DNA of 50,559 bases from Candidatus Omnitrophota bacterium (lineage in GTDB: Bacteria; Omnitrophota; Gorgyraeia; Gygaellales; Profunditerraquicolaceae): positions 1 through 50,559 of the forward strand of contig JAQTQC010000011.1 of the NCBI GenBank assembly GCA_028712505.1. Direction: 5' to 3'. The position numbers were made by a program, and so were the translations under genes. This document shows, in pieces, positions 23,554 through 31,686 of this stretch (positions within the stretch are counted from its first letter, which is position 1; every line of letters starts with the position of its first letter). Under the pieces are notes generated by a model. That model did no database searches. It saw only the letters and a program-made list of their open reading frames with translations, and was not told the DNA's origin.

Positions 23554-24297
23554 TTACTCTGGTAAGAAATTCTTGGCTAATGCCATAAATATTATTCCCA
23601 GCAAAAATGCTAAGAAGGCTGCGGTTGAACGCTTAAGATCATTCTCTTTATGCAGTTCGGGGATAAGGTCGCTGGTAGCGATATAAATGAAACCTCCGGC
23701 AGTAAAAGGTAATATAAAACTCGCAAAGTTCTTGATCAGATCGGTTACAAAATAACCGATAACTGCTCCTAAAACCGCCATAAGCGCAGAGGCAAAATTA
23801 AACAAAAGAGCCTTCTTTTTCGTAAATCCGCCGTATACCAAAACAGCGAAATCGCCTAATTCCTGGGGAATCTCATGCAAGACAATCGCCAGCGTAGTAA
23901 CCAGGCCCAGTTTTAAAGAAACTATAAAGCTTGCGGCGATAACCATACCGTCAATAAAATTATGGAAGCCGTCACCTACCAGGTTCAGATAAGTAAAGGC
24001 ATGGATCGTACAACCCTCCTCCTCATGGCAATGCCTCCAATGCAAATACCTCTCCATAAGAAAGAAAGTTATAATCCCGAAGATGAGATATGAAAATACC
24101 GCGTTGCTGTTGTTATTTTCCAGACATTCCGGAAGGATATGCAGAAAGGCTCCACCGATAAGGGCACCGGCGGAAAAACCGATCAGACAAAAAAGAATTT
24201 TATGCAGCAGGTTACCCTTTATGGAAAGGGTAAAAATACCCACCAAGGATATAAGGCTGACTAAAATTGTGCTGGCAAGAATCCAGAATAAAACCAT
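23554..24297 (-). CDS. ZIP-family divalent metal transporter
   Basis: A 247-residue membrane protein with about eight helices and both ZIP metal motifs: GDGFHNFIDG in helix 4 and HEIPQELGDF in helix 5. A short histidine-rich loop, HWRHCHEEEGC, lies between helices 3 and 4, as is usual. It imports Zn, Fe or Mn into the cytoplasm. The start has no SD-like sequence. It follows the 26-aa basic protein by 10 bp. Confidence 0.9.
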   Translation of the reverse strand: MVLFWILASTILVSLISLVGIFTLSIKGNLLHKILFCLIGFSAGALIGGAFLHILPECLENNNSNAVFSYLIFGIITFFLMERYLHWRHCHEEEGCTIHAFTYLNLVGDGFHNFIDGMVIAASFIVSLKLGLVTTLAIVLHEIPQELGDFAVLVYGGFTKKKALLFNFASALMAVLGAVIGYFVTDLIKNFASFILPFTAGGFIYIATSDLIPELHKENDLKRSTAAFLAFLLGIIFMALAKNFLPE

Positions 24298-24307
24298 ATA
24301 TAGGGAA

Positions 24308-24388
24308 TTAGCCTAAACAGGGTTTTCTGCCTTTATTGGCTTTCTTAGAACGCCAGTTAAGTTTTCCTCTACGCTTTCTTTTTCCCAT
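24308..24388 (-). CDS. 26-residue very basic protein
   Basis: Direct translation of the minus strand gives a 26-residue peptide, MGKRKRRGKLNWRSKKANKG and six more residues, from ATG at 24388-24386 to TAA at 24310-24308. AAGGA stands nine bases before the ATG. About half the residues are Lys or Arg. I recall very similar tiny basic proteins (GKLNWRSKKAN..RKP) in other anaerobes; they could be ribosome- or RNA-associated. No function is claimed. It fills the gap between the lipoprotein and ZIP genes and is too short for most gene finders. Confidence 0.6.
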   Translation of the reverse strand: MGKRKRRGKLNWRSKKANKGRKPCLG

Positions 24389-24393
24389 TTTTT

Positions 24394-25038
24394 TTAATCC
24401 TTGTAATAAGTTTGTGGTACGTTTAAGACAGTATAACGTGCTGCTTCAAGCAGGCATTCATAAATAACTTTCCCCATAGGGGTGCCGGCATATTCGCTTA
24501 AAGCGGCCTTGAAAAACTTGTCATGAGGAGTCCTGATTTTAGTCCCGGGGTTTTCCACTGCCTGACTTTGGATATCCCGGCTGCTTATCACGTTTGAAGT
24601 AGCCCGGTCTACAATGCGCAGGCTCAACTGCATCGTTGCTTTATCCAGAGAGGTCCCTAATAACCCCCCCATATAACTGCTGGCAGCGCTTCCGCCACCT
24701 GCTAAACCGGATTTTCCGCCTGAATTCTCCGGTACGAACTCGATAACCCCTACACTGACAATTAAATCAGTTTCCGACGGAGAAACCATTACAAAACGCC
24801 TGGTATTGCTTAAAATATTTATAAAATATTCTTTTAAGGCCTGGCCGATCTCCTTATTGAGCCCGGACGTCTTTAATTCAAAATCACTGACCGCTATTTT
24901 GATCTTTGGACCGGAGTAACCTTCCAAGGGGTCATCCGGATAATTCTTGCCTGCTGCAGGGAACGTTTTTGCTGAAAGACACCCTGCGATAAACAAAAAC
25001 ACGATTAAGTAACAGAGAAATTGAAACTTTTTTTTCAT
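24394..25038 (-). CDS. CsgG/HfaB-like lipoprotein
   Basis: A 214-residue lipoprotein: lipobox LFIAGC puts the lipid cysteine at about residue 20, then a CsgG-like domain with KIKIAVSDFELKTSG, an alpha/beta part with ETDLIVSVGVIEFVPE and RIVDRATSNVI. A glycine-rich stretch (GGKSGLAGGGSAASS) lies where CsgG has its transmembrane hairpin, so pore formation is not assured. It is probably an outer-membrane-attached secretion or assembly factor. A promoter at 25048-25076 places the transcription start within about 2 bases of the ATG. Confidence 0.72.
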   Translation of the reverse strand: MKKKFQFLCYLIVFLFIAGCLSAKTFPAAGKNYPDDPLEGYSGPKIKIAVSDFELKTSGLNKEIGQALKEYFINILSNTRRFVMVSPSETDLIVSVGVIEFVPENSGGKSGLAGGGSAASSYMGGLLGTSLDKATMQLSLRIVDRATSNVISSRDIQSQAVENPGTKIRTPHDKFFKAALSEYAGTPMGKVIYECLLEAARYTVLNVPQTYYKD

Positions 25039-25047
25039 ACCTGTTTT

Positions 25048-25076
25048 AATATATTACCATTTAAGCTGACTGTCAA
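25048..25076 (-). promoter_or_regulatory. Promoter with start site at the ATG (leaderless type), CsgG-like gene
   Basis: TTGACA (25076-25071), 17-bp spacer, TATATT (25053-25048) on the minus strand. Only nine bases separate the -10 box from the ATG at 25038, leaving a leader of about 0-3 bases. Confidence 0.72.
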
Positions 25077-25100
25077 GGGAAACCTCCCCATCCGTCTGGC

Positions 25101-25739
25101 TCAAATTATCTTAGCAAGCTCCCTGACTCCGGAGATTATCTTAAATGGTCGTTCTTTCTTGATCTCGGACATACTGCTTGAACCGCTGGTTACAATTATT
25201 GTCTTAACCTTTGCCCGCCTACCGGCCTCGGCGTCAATAACCATATCCCCTACATATAAAACCTGCGTTTTCTTAAGAGTAAATTTCTTGATTATTTTAT
25301 TTAATATTTCAGGATCCGGTTTACCACGTTTTAATTTATCGGCACAAAGCACATAATCAAAATAGTTGATTATCCGCAGGTGTTTTAATAAAATGAGCGA
25401 AAACCTGCTTGGCCGGTTACTGGCTACCGCTAATTTTAAACCTCGAGCCTTAAGCTCACGTAGAAGTGTACTGGCATAAGGATAAAGCCGCGATTTCTTA
25501 ATCAAACTAAACTTATGATGGTCACGGTAGAGATTCAAAGCCCTCTTTAAATCCCGTTCGGGAACATATGGCTTAAGCAAATTCATATCCCCCCAGCCTA
25601 CCAGTCGGCGGATAACAGCCGGGCTCTTGGGTTTCAGCCCCAATTTACGCATGACATAATTATAACTGCTGCATATCGCAGCGTAGGCATTGATCAACGT
25701 ACCATCAAGATCAAAAATAATTAATTTAATATTTTGCAT
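25101..25739 (-). CDS. HAD-superfamily hydrolase (phosphoglycolate phosphatase-like)
   Basis: A 212-residue HAD phosphatase: motif I FDLDGTLINAY, a helical cap of about 60 residues, motif II LAVASNRPSR, the lysine in LKRGKPDPE and motif IV YVGDMVIDAEAG. It resembles the Gph/PGP group (phosphoglycolate and other small phosphate esters). No SD is visible at its ATG. It is preceded by a hairpin terminator-like element (25749-25776). Confidence 0.85.
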   Translation of the reverse strand: MQNIKLIIFDLDGTLINAYAAICSSYNYVMRKLGLKPKSPAVIRRLVGWGDMNLLKPYVPERDLKRALNLYRDHHKFSLIKKSRLYPYASTLLRELKARGLKLAVASNRPSRFSLILLKHLRIINYFDYVLCADKLKRGKPDPEILNKIIKKFTLKKTQVLYVGDMVIDAEAGRRAKVKTIIVTSGSSSMSEIKKERPFKIISGVRELAKII

Positions 25740-25748
25740 AACGAAAAT

Positions 25749-25776
25749 ATAGGCAGGGTTTATAAGCCCTGCCTAT
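25749..25776 (-). terminator. Hairpin terminator-like element
   Basis: A 10-bp stem, ATAGGCAGGG (25749-25758) and CCCTGCCTAT (25767-25776), 8-base loop, followed on the minus strand by ATTTTCGTT. It would end the transcript of the secreted protein gene at 25819-26352. It ends only 10 bp before the next ATG. AGGCAGG arms recur at other hairpins of the window. Confidence 0.6.
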
Positions 25777-25818
25777 CAAAATAATAGACAACGTTAGAAA
25801 TAAGTTTCTTACTCTCAA

Positions 25819-26352
25819 TTATTGCTGGATAGACGGCTCCGGTGTCTTAGCTGCCGCGGCTGGTTCTTCAACAACTGCTCCTGATTTGTTCCCCTCAACA
25901 ACCTGCGCCGGAACAGCCGCTGATGAATCCGGGCTCTCTAGACCGATATTCTTGGCGACATTCTTACCGTCTGGAAGAACCGTATAATCTATGCTTAAGG
26001 TATCCTTGACCTTTATCTCAGCAAAATCCTTGATATTCTCAAACGTAGTCTTTTCATCAACAATCAGAAGCATATCTTTTTCCTGGTCTGTTTCATAATC
26101 CAGGTATTTTAAGGTGATTACCTTTCCGGCACTGTCTAAATTAACCACCTCTCCCCAAGCCCACTGTGTATCATTTTCATTCTGCAGAGGAGCCGGAGAA
26201 GACGAAACAGCAACAGATACTGCAGGTTCTGTTGGCTTATCGATCGAACTTCCGGGATCAATCGTAACCTCTTCAGCAGCAAAGGCAATAAGCGTAGTTG
26301 CCGCAATCAAGGCGACAAACATAAAAACCGGCATTATTTTCTTTAAAACCAT
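25819..26352 (-). CDS. Exported protein, single beta domain with low-complexity flanks
   Basis: A 177-residue protein with a signal peptide (about residues 1-25, ending AFAAEE). The mature part has a Pro/Ser/Val-rich stretch, a core domain of about 75 residues (WAWGEVVNLDSAGKVITLKY, then VDEKTTFENIKDFAEIKVKD) like an OB/DUF5666-type barrel, and an Ala/Glu/Pro-rich tail. No enzyme motif is seen. GAGGAGGG precedes the ATG. It is probably periplasmic; the function is unknown. Confidence 0.72.
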   Translation of the reverse strand: MVLKKIMPVFMFVALIAATTLIAFAAEEVTIDPGSSIDKPTEPAVSVAVSSSPAPLQNENDTQWAWGEVVNLDSAGKVITLKYLDYETDQEKDMLLIVDEKTTFENIKDFAEIKVKDTLSIDYTVLPDGKNVAKNIGLESPDSSAAVPAQVVEGNKSGAVVEEPAAAAKTPEPSIQQ

Positions 26353-26376
26353 CTTATCCCTCCTCTAATAGGGATT

Positions 26377-26405
26377 AAATTAACACAGATTTCCTGATTT
26401 GTCAA
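26377..26405 (-). promoter_or_regulatory. Promoter for the exported protein gene
   Basis: TTGACA (26405-26400), 17-bp spacer, TAATTT (26382-26377) on the minus strand, with an SD GAGGAGGG downstream. It sits immediately beyond the stop codon of the NhaD-type transporter. Confidence 0.6.
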
Positions 26406-26406
26406 G

Positions 26407-27798
26407 TTATCTATAAAAAGGCAGGGAAATCAACGCTACCATTACAATAAATGTGGTAATTAACCCTACGCTTAAACCTACCCAAAACCAATCAAGGAAA
26501 GTTATCTTGATACGCTTCTCTTTCTCCAGAATACCGATTGCCACGATATTAGCAGTAGAACCGATAAGAGTTATATTACCCCCCAGGCAACCGCCGAAAA
26601 GTAAGGCCCACCACAACGGCTGGAGACTTATGTTTAACCCCTGAAATCCCTGCACCACAGGAATAAAGGCTGCTACTAAAACCACATTATCCAACATACT
26701 TGAACCTATGGCGCTTATCCAAAGCATAACGGAAGTCAAAAGGTTAAGACTATTGCTGCATGCCGCCAGCATATGCTCAGCGATGAATATAGTCGCTCCG
26801 GTATATTTCAATGTTCCCGCCTGGACAAATAAAAGCAGGAAAAAAAGCAACGTCCACCATTCTACATCTTTTTCAATGTACTTTCTTGCCTTGTTATGTT
26901 TCCAAATCATCACCAGGCCGCTGGCTACAAGCGGCACAACTAACAAAACAGTATTAGCAGCCAGACCCCAGGCAATTTCCATGCGCCGATGGAGCGCGAT
27001 AAAAATCAACATCGCTGAAAATATCCCCAAATTTATCTTGAGGTTCTTTTCCAAAGGCACGGAGATCAACCTTATCAGTATTTCATTAGCCCCCAATCTA
27101 TTTATCTGCTCACCAAGCAATTTAATAGATTTCCTATACCAGAACAGAAGAATAGAAATTGCTACCAACAAACAGAGAGCCGCCAAGGGAAAGGCCTTTA
27201 CAATAAAATCTTCAAAACTCAAACCGGATTTTGAAGCAATAAGTATACCTATAGGATTACCTAATACTGTTGCCGCAGAGCCTATATTTGTAGCTAATAC
27301 TGAAATTATGACAAATGGCACGGGATTAACTTCAAAATAGTCACAAATCTCTAAAACCGCAACTACCATAAAAATTATCGAAGTTACCTCGTCAATGGTA
27401 CAAGCTAGTAATGCAGATACTAAGGAAATTATAAGGACAAATTTCTTGCCGCTTAAGTTAGGGATGCGCAAAATCAAGCTGACTATCCAGGCAAATACAC
27501 CGGAATCCTTAAGTAAACCGATAATCACCATCATCCCGACTAAAAAAAGGATTACTTCGAGGGAAGAAAACTCGATAACATGCTCAAGGTCGACTGTTTT
27601 AGTCATTAATAATACAGAGGTACCGATGAAGGCAAAACTTAGACGAAAATCCCAGAAGAAAAGAGTTCCGAGGACTGAAGCGGAGAATATGCTTATTGAT
27701 AAAGCCTGGTGTGCATTCATCCCGGAAGACTTGGCATATAAGCCCAGGCACAGAGAAATAGAAACCAGGGAGCACAACTTAAGAACCAGGCTTTTCAT
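26407..27798 (-). CDS. ArsB/NhaD-type ion transporter (second copy)
   Basis: A 463-residue permease with about 12 membrane segments. DEVTSIIFMVVAVLEICDYF and GSAATVLGNPIGILIASKSG in the first half pair with SSMLDNVVLVAAFIPV and GGNITLIGSTANIVAIGILE in the second, the two-repeat ArsB/NhaD/SLC13 architecture. It is related to, but clearly divergent from, the transporter at 12934-14202 (GNP instead of GDPP), so the two probably differ in substrate. It lies 34 bp after bioY. Confidence 0.83.
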   Translation of the reverse strand: MKSLVLKLCSLVSISLCLGLYAKSSGMNAHQALSISIFSASVLGTLFFWDFRLSFAFIGTSVLLMTKTVDLEHVIEFSSLEVILFLVGMMVIIGLLKDSGVFAWIVSLILRIPNLSGKKFVLIISLVSALLACTIDEVTSIIFMVVAVLEICDYFEVNPVPFVIISVLATNIGSAATVLGNPIGILIASKSGLSFEDFIVKAFPLAALCLLVAISILLFWYRKSIKLLGEQINRLGANEILIRLISVPLEKNLKINLGIFSAMLIFIALHRRMEIAWGLAANTVLLVVPLVASGLVMIWKHNKARKYIEKDVEWWTLLFFLLLFVQAGTLKYTGATIFIAEHMLAACSNSLNLLTSVMLWISAIGSSMLDNVVLVAAFIPVVQGFQGLNISLQPLWWALLFGGCLGGNITLIGSTANIVAIGILEKEKRIKITFLDWFWVGLSVGLITTFIVMVALISLPFYR

Positions 27799-27832
27799 TG
27801 GTCAGGATTGAAGCTTAAACCTGTCTTACCGG

Positions 27833-28402
27833 TTAATAAAGAGATGCCTTGATACGCGAATGTATTCTTTTAAAAACAGCTGTTGCCAAGGCAACCTTCA
27901 ACAGGTCTCCCGGAACAAAAGGCAGGAAACCAAGCAAGAATGCCTGGCCAAATGAACAGGATAGGCTGAATTTAAGCCAGAGCATCCCGCTAAACAGTAT
28001 GATAAAATCTGCGCATAAAAACTTCAAGAAGGTATTCGCCCAGTTATGCCTTGTTTCTGAAAATAGACTTCCGGCAAAAAAAGAGGCTAAAACAAACCCG
28101 ATGATATAACCTCCGGTAGGCCCTAAAAGATAAAGAGAGCCACTCCCAAAACCAGTAAATACCTGGAAGCCGGTCAACCCCAGAAGCAGATATCCTGTTT
28201 GGGCAAAAACACCCAGCCTCCTGCCTAATAACGCCCCTGAAAACAGGACAAATAATGTCTGGAATGTAAGCGGGACAGGAGTAAAAGGCAATGGTATACG
28301 TACAAAAGCCGAAAGCGTAGTGCAGGCTATAAAAACTGTCACCGCCAAGATACGGCATATCCTCTTATTACTCACAATTTCTCTACTTAAGATAGATTCC
28401 AT
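27833..28402 (-). CDS. bioY: Biotin transporter BioY (ECF S component)
   Basis: A 189-residue membrane protein with six helices and the BioY marks VRIPLPFTPVPLTFQTLFVL, SGALLGRRLG, GPTGGYIIGF and FVPGDLLKVALA. BioY binds biotin and works with ECF ATPases, or alone in bacteria without them; no ecfAT genes are near. AGGAGA precedes the ATG. No clear BirA operator is visible upstream. Confidence 0.95.
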   Translation of the reverse strand: MESILSREIVSNKRICRILAVTVFIACTTLSAFVRIPLPFTPVPLTFQTLFVLFSGALLGRRLGVFAQTGYLLLGLTGFQVFTGFGSGSLYLLGPTGGYIIGFVLASFFAGSLFSETRHNWANTFLKFLCADFIILFSGMLWLKFSLSCSFGQAFLLGFLPFVPGDLLKVALATAVFKRIHSRIKASLY

Positions 28403-28472
28403 ATATTCTCCTGTTGAAAATACTATGATTACGCTGTTTATATTAATACGCGGATCCTACTTTATACTCTAT

Positions 28473-28676
28473 TTATTCTTTAGCTATGGCTAAGGTAATT
28501 ACTCCTGCCAAAATCAAGAACAACCCGATACAACCTTTAACGATCAAAAGAAGCGCTTTCCACCATTTCAAAACCGCCAAACCTCCTAATACCAAGAAAA
28601 TAATCCCTAAAACAACTTTAAAAAGTGTAGAGAGAGTTTTTTTAGCATCGCAGCATTTCTTCTCTTCATTTGCCAT
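28473..28676 (-). CDS. Small two-helix membrane protein, unknown function
   Basis: A 67-residue protein: a charged start with a cysteine pair (EEKKCCDAKK), then two hydrophobic segments (VVLGIIFLVLGGLAVLKWW and GCIGLFLILAGVITLAIA). The ATG at 28676 is taken because AGGAGGGG stands five bases before it; a GTG two codons upstream lies on top of that SD. It follows the lipid acyltransferase by 14 bp and is probably cotranscribed. No family recognised. Confidence 0.68.
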   Translation of the reverse strand: MANEEKKCCDAKKTLSTLFKVVLGIIFLVLGGLAVLKWWKALLLIVKGCIGLFLILAGVITLAIAKE

Positions 28677-28690
28677 TTCCACCCCTCCTC

Positions 28691-29602
28691 TTAACCAGGT
28701 TTACTCTTCCACCTGCGATGGATCCAACCCCACTCCGCAGGATATTTACGTATATATGCTTCAATAATATCAGTGAGCCTTTGGATGTTAATCAATATCG
28801 TGTCTCGGGAATCCTTACCTTCTTTTAATTCTAAGGCCGGCTCAAAAATTATTTTATGTCTATCTCCAGGTTGTCTTAATATGAAACAGGGAACAAGCGC
28901 TGCTTTAGTCCGCTGCGCCAAGATCACCGGGCCGGTAGCAGTTGCCGCCTGCCGACCGAAGAAATTCACGAATATTCCACCGGTACCGAAATTCTGGTCA
29001 ATAGGGACAAAAATCAATTCATTATCACGCAGGGCGGCAATAGTACTATTTACGCATTCATGGCGCGGCTGGCTGTAAATCGTGCGCACTCCGTATTTCT
29101 GCCTTTTTTTACGGAAAAGTTCCTCCATCTTAGCGTCATGCATCGGCTTCATGATTCCCCCTGCTTTATATCCGCTTACCGCTAATCTGCCCAAAAGCAG
29201 AGGGAAATTCCCAAAATGCGCGCTGACCAAGATTACCCCGTTACCTTTAGCTAAAGCTTTATCTAAATGCTCTTTACCGCAAATATCGACTTTTTTTTCC
29301 AACAGGTGCGGCTTATCGAAGAAAAACATCAACTCCACTGCGCTTTTAGCCATATAAATAAAACAATCTTTGGCTATTTTCTCCAATTCCTTGGGAGACT
29401 TCTCCTTGCCAAAAGCAATATTCAGGCTTTCTAAAGCGATTCTTTTATGTTTTTTAACAAAGAGGTAAGCTAAAGAGGCGACACCCTTGGCAAAGCTATA
29501 AAGACAACTAGCAGGGATAATCCTTACTATCAAAGAACATATATTTAAGCCAAGCCAAGCCAGAAAATGGCTTATACTTTTGCGTATTTTCTTAGAATCC
29601 AT
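28691..29602 (-). CDS. LpxL/HtrB-like lipid acyltransferase
   Basis: A 303-residue protein with an N-terminal membrane anchor, then ILVSAHFGNFPLLLGR, PIDQNFGTGGIFVNFFGRQA and the C-terminal WGWIHRRWKSKP, the signature blocks of lauroyl/myristoyl acyltransferases of lipid A synthesis. The family motif is Hx4(D/E); here the residue after HFGNF is proline, so the usual acidic partner of the catalytic histidine is missing at this position. Substrate may be lipid A or another glycolipid. It has its own promoter (29624-29651). Confidence 0.82.
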   Translation of the reverse strand: MDSKKIRKSISHFLAWLGLNICSLIVRIIPASCLYSFAKGVASLAYLFVKKHKRIALESLNIAFGKEKSPKELEKIAKDCFIYMAKSAVELMFFFDKPHLLEKKVDICGKEHLDKALAKGNGVILVSAHFGNFPLLLGRLAVSGYKAGGIMKPMHDAKMEELFRKKRQKYGVRTIYSQPRHECVNSTIAALRDNELIFVPIDQNFGTGGIFVNFFGRQAATATGPVILAQRTKAALVPCFILRQPGDRHKIIFEPALELKEGKDSRDTILINIQRLTDIIEAYIRKYPAEWGWIHRRWKSKPG

Positions 29603-29623
29603 TTTAATTTTTTAAGTTAAATA

Positions 29624-29651
29624 ATTATAACAAACTAACCTTAAATTGCAA
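29624..29651 (-). promoter_or_regulatory. Promoter for the LpxL-like gene
   Basis: TTGCAA (29651-29646), 16-bp spacer, TATAAT (29629-29624) on the minus strand, 21 bp before the ATG at 29602. The short A-rich leader has no SD-like sequence. Confidence 0.65.
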
Positions 29652-29659
29652 ATATAAAT

Positions 29660-30142
29660 TTAAAGCTTATAGCCAATCTTACGCAATAAACCTTTACGCC
29701 AGGCAATATCCTCAGCGTCTTCAACTCCATTAGGGCTTGAGCCGTCAATCACCCCCAATATACCCCGGCCGTTTTGGCTTTGGGCGACAATCACCTCCGT
29801 AGCATTAGCCGTAGCGCAATATATATTACAGACCTCGGGGATATTCTTTAAAGCGTTTAAAACATTCACTGGATAGGCATCCTTAATAAAAATGATAAAA
29901 CTATGGCCGCAGGCAATCTCAAGTGCGTTTTTACAAGCCAACTCTTTAAGTGAACCATCATTCCCCTCGCAACGCACCCTACAGGCTCCGCTAGCCTCGC
30001 TAAAAGCCAGACCGAATTTAGCTCCCGGGACATTAACCAGGGATTCATACAGATCTTCCACTGTTTTAATAAAATGGGCCTGGCCTAGAATAAAATTTAA
30101 ATCATTGGGCTTATCTATTTTTACCGCCTTGATTTCCAGCAT
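29660..30142 (-). CDS. Adenosine-specific kinase family protein (DUF355)
   Basis: A 160-residue protein that matches the DUF355 group: NDLNFILGQAHFIKTVEDLY at the start, FGLAFSEASGACRVRCEGND, CGHSFIIFIKDAYPVNVLNA and a C-terminal IYCATANATEVIVAQSQNGR followed by GVIDG. The family is annotated as adenosine-specific kinase from structural work on archaeal members; the biological role in bacteria is unclear. AAGGAGG precedes the ATG. It follows the PIG-L lipoprotein gene by 13 bp. Confidence 0.85.
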   Translation of the reverse strand: MLEIKAVKIDKPNDLNFILGQAHFIKTVEDLYESLVNVPGAKFGLAFSEASGACRVRCEGNDGSLKELACKNALEIACGHSFIIFIKDAYPVNVLNALKNIPEVCNIYCATANATEVIVAQSQNGRGILGVIDGSSPNGVEDAEDIAWRKGLLRKIGYKL

Positions 30143-30155
30143 ATCTTATCCCTCC

Positions 30156-31565
30156 TTACTTATTAAGTTTGATCTTGCGGAAACCAACAGTATCAATGGG
30201 TAAATTACCATGGAAGGCTTTAAGAGCTGTCAAAATATAGTCTGGCCCGCCCAAAAGCTTGAGTGGGATCTTTAACACTAGATAGTTTCTGCCAAATTCA
30301 AGCACCACCCCAGAGTCAATTACTCTCTGCCGGCAATTAAACACGCGGAGTTTCTTCCCTGCAGTGATAATGCGTATTTTGGGCATCGCCGCAAAAACAG
30401 TGCCCTTGCTGTATCCAAACGCATAAATCAACACTCCGAATCTATTGCTGAGTTTTCTAGTTTTATCCACACGCACAACAAAATAATCGTTTTCCCAGGC
30501 ATAGCTGACTTGCCCATCGCCTTCCAATAGCACCTGCCGAGCAGACACTTCCGCTTCGGATAGATCATTAATCATTCTGGAGGCGCCGGAATAAGCAACA
30601 CCTTCTTCTTTTGTTTCTTGAGAGGCTAACTCCAGAACAGGATAGTCCCCAAATAGCTCATTCTCCCTGGCAAAGGAAAACAGATAAAAAGCACTGGATT
30701 CCGTCTGGCTCTTATAAAAAAGTATTGTCTGGTATTTCTTATCCAATTCCTCAAAACCCAGGTTTAACCGCAACCAATCGATCTGCGAACCAATGAATTT
30801 ATGCGGCGGATAAAGCTCCAGCTCCGGATGATAGTACCTGGGTTTTGGCCAACCCACGCAATGCACGAGGTAAGGATAGACCTCAGGATTTACAATCTGT
30901 CCATCCAAATCGCTCAAGACTACCTGGAGGAATAGATATAATGACTTATGATCGACATTAACATCTGCCGGATGCGAAACAAATATTTTATCCGGCCTAT
31001 AATCCAGAATCTGCCTGGTCAGATCATTCAAAATGCTTTCCCCGCAATAATCAGCTCCATAAGACGGGTTATCTTTATAAGGCACGCTGGATATACGGGT
31101 CAAGCGATCGCGGAAAGGTTTCTTCGTCTGCCAATATTGGCTGAATATATTAAAAGTCCCGTAATCCGGGTAACCTAAAAAGACCAGATCTTTTTCCGAT
31201 AACCCCAAAGACTTCATTGCTCTTATTGATTCCTGCTGGCGTACCTGACCCATATGCACAAACTCACCCTGACGCAGAATTAGCCTCTTTTCGTAAACAA
31301 TAAAGGCCAATTCATTATGATCACCATTAGTCAGATAAACTATCTTTACCTGCGCGCCTGCCTTAAGCGCCTGCTGGATAACTCCCGCGCAGGCAATCGC
31401 CTCATCATCAGGATGCGGAGCAAGAATCAAAACCCGCTCCCCTTCTTTAAAGGGTTCTAAAACAGGTATTTGCGACCAATACTCCCGGTCGGATTTTTCT
31501 ATACTACTAGCGCAACCGGAAATCATAAAAGATACTAAAATTAATAACAATTTTAATTTAGACAT
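30156..31565 (-). CDS. PIG-L/LmbE-family deacetylase lipoprotein with extra C-terminal domain
   Basis: A 469-residue lipoprotein: signal and lipobox MISGCASS, then the LmbE/PIG-L zinc deacetylase motif LAPHPDDEAIACAG (about residues 48-61) and HPADVNVDHKSL, followed by about 200 residues outside the deacetylase fold, partly beta-rich. The family removes N-acetyl groups from GlcNAc-containing compounds; being lipid-anchored, this member would act in the periplasm on cell-wall or surface glycan. Its promoter (31572-31599) is leaderless type and divergent to that of the CDF gene. Confidence 0.83.
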   Translation of the reverse strand: MSKLKLLLILVSFMISGCASSIEKSDREYWSQIPVLEPFKEGERVLILAPHPDDEAIACAGVIQQALKAGAQVKIVYLTNGDHNELAFIVYEKRLILRQGEFVHMGQVRQQESIRAMKSLGLSEKDLVFLGYPDYGTFNIFSQYWQTKKPFRDRLTRISSVPYKDNPSYGADYCGESILNDLTRQILDYRPDKIFVSHPADVNVDHKSLYLFLQVVLSDLDGQIVNPEVYPYLVHCVGWPKPRYYHPELELYPPHKFIGSQIDWLRLNLGFEELDKKYQTILFYKSQTESSAFYLFSFARENELFGDYPVLELASQETKEEGVAYSGASRMINDLSEAEVSARQVLLEGDGQVSYAWENDYFVVRVDKTRKLSNRFGVLIYAFGYSKGTVFAAMPKIRIITAGKKLRVFNCRQRVIDSGVVLEFGRNYLVLKIPLKLLGGPDYILTALKAFHGNLPIDTVGFRKIKLNK

Positions 31566-31571
31566 AAAGGT

Positions 31572-31599
31572 ATTCTATCATCTAGCTGTAATTAGTCAA
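31572..31599 (-). promoter_or_regulatory. Leaderless-type promoter of the PIG-L lipoprotein gene
   Basis: TTGACT (31599-31594), 16-bp spacer, TAGAAT (31577-31572) on the minus strand; exactly six bases separate the -10 box from the ATG at 31565. Confidence 0.7.
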
Positions 31600-31652
31600 G
31601 GTAATGCCTGTTTTACAAGAGCTAAAGATGACGTCCTCGGCAATCAAATGAT

Positions 31653-31680
31653 TTGCAAAAACTTATCCTTGTTATACAAT
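31653..31680 (+). promoter_or_regulatory. Leaderless-type promoter of the CDF transporter gene
   Basis: TTGCAA (31653-31658), 16-bp spacer, TACAAT (31675-31680); six bases separate it from the ATG at 31687. It fires away from the PIG-L promoter 53 bp to the left. Confidence 0.7.
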
Positions 31681-31686
31681 ATTTTC

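Noticed and set aside
28403..28472. BirA operator upstream of bioY
   Set aside because: No TTGTTAAC-like inverted repeat is visible in this short gap.
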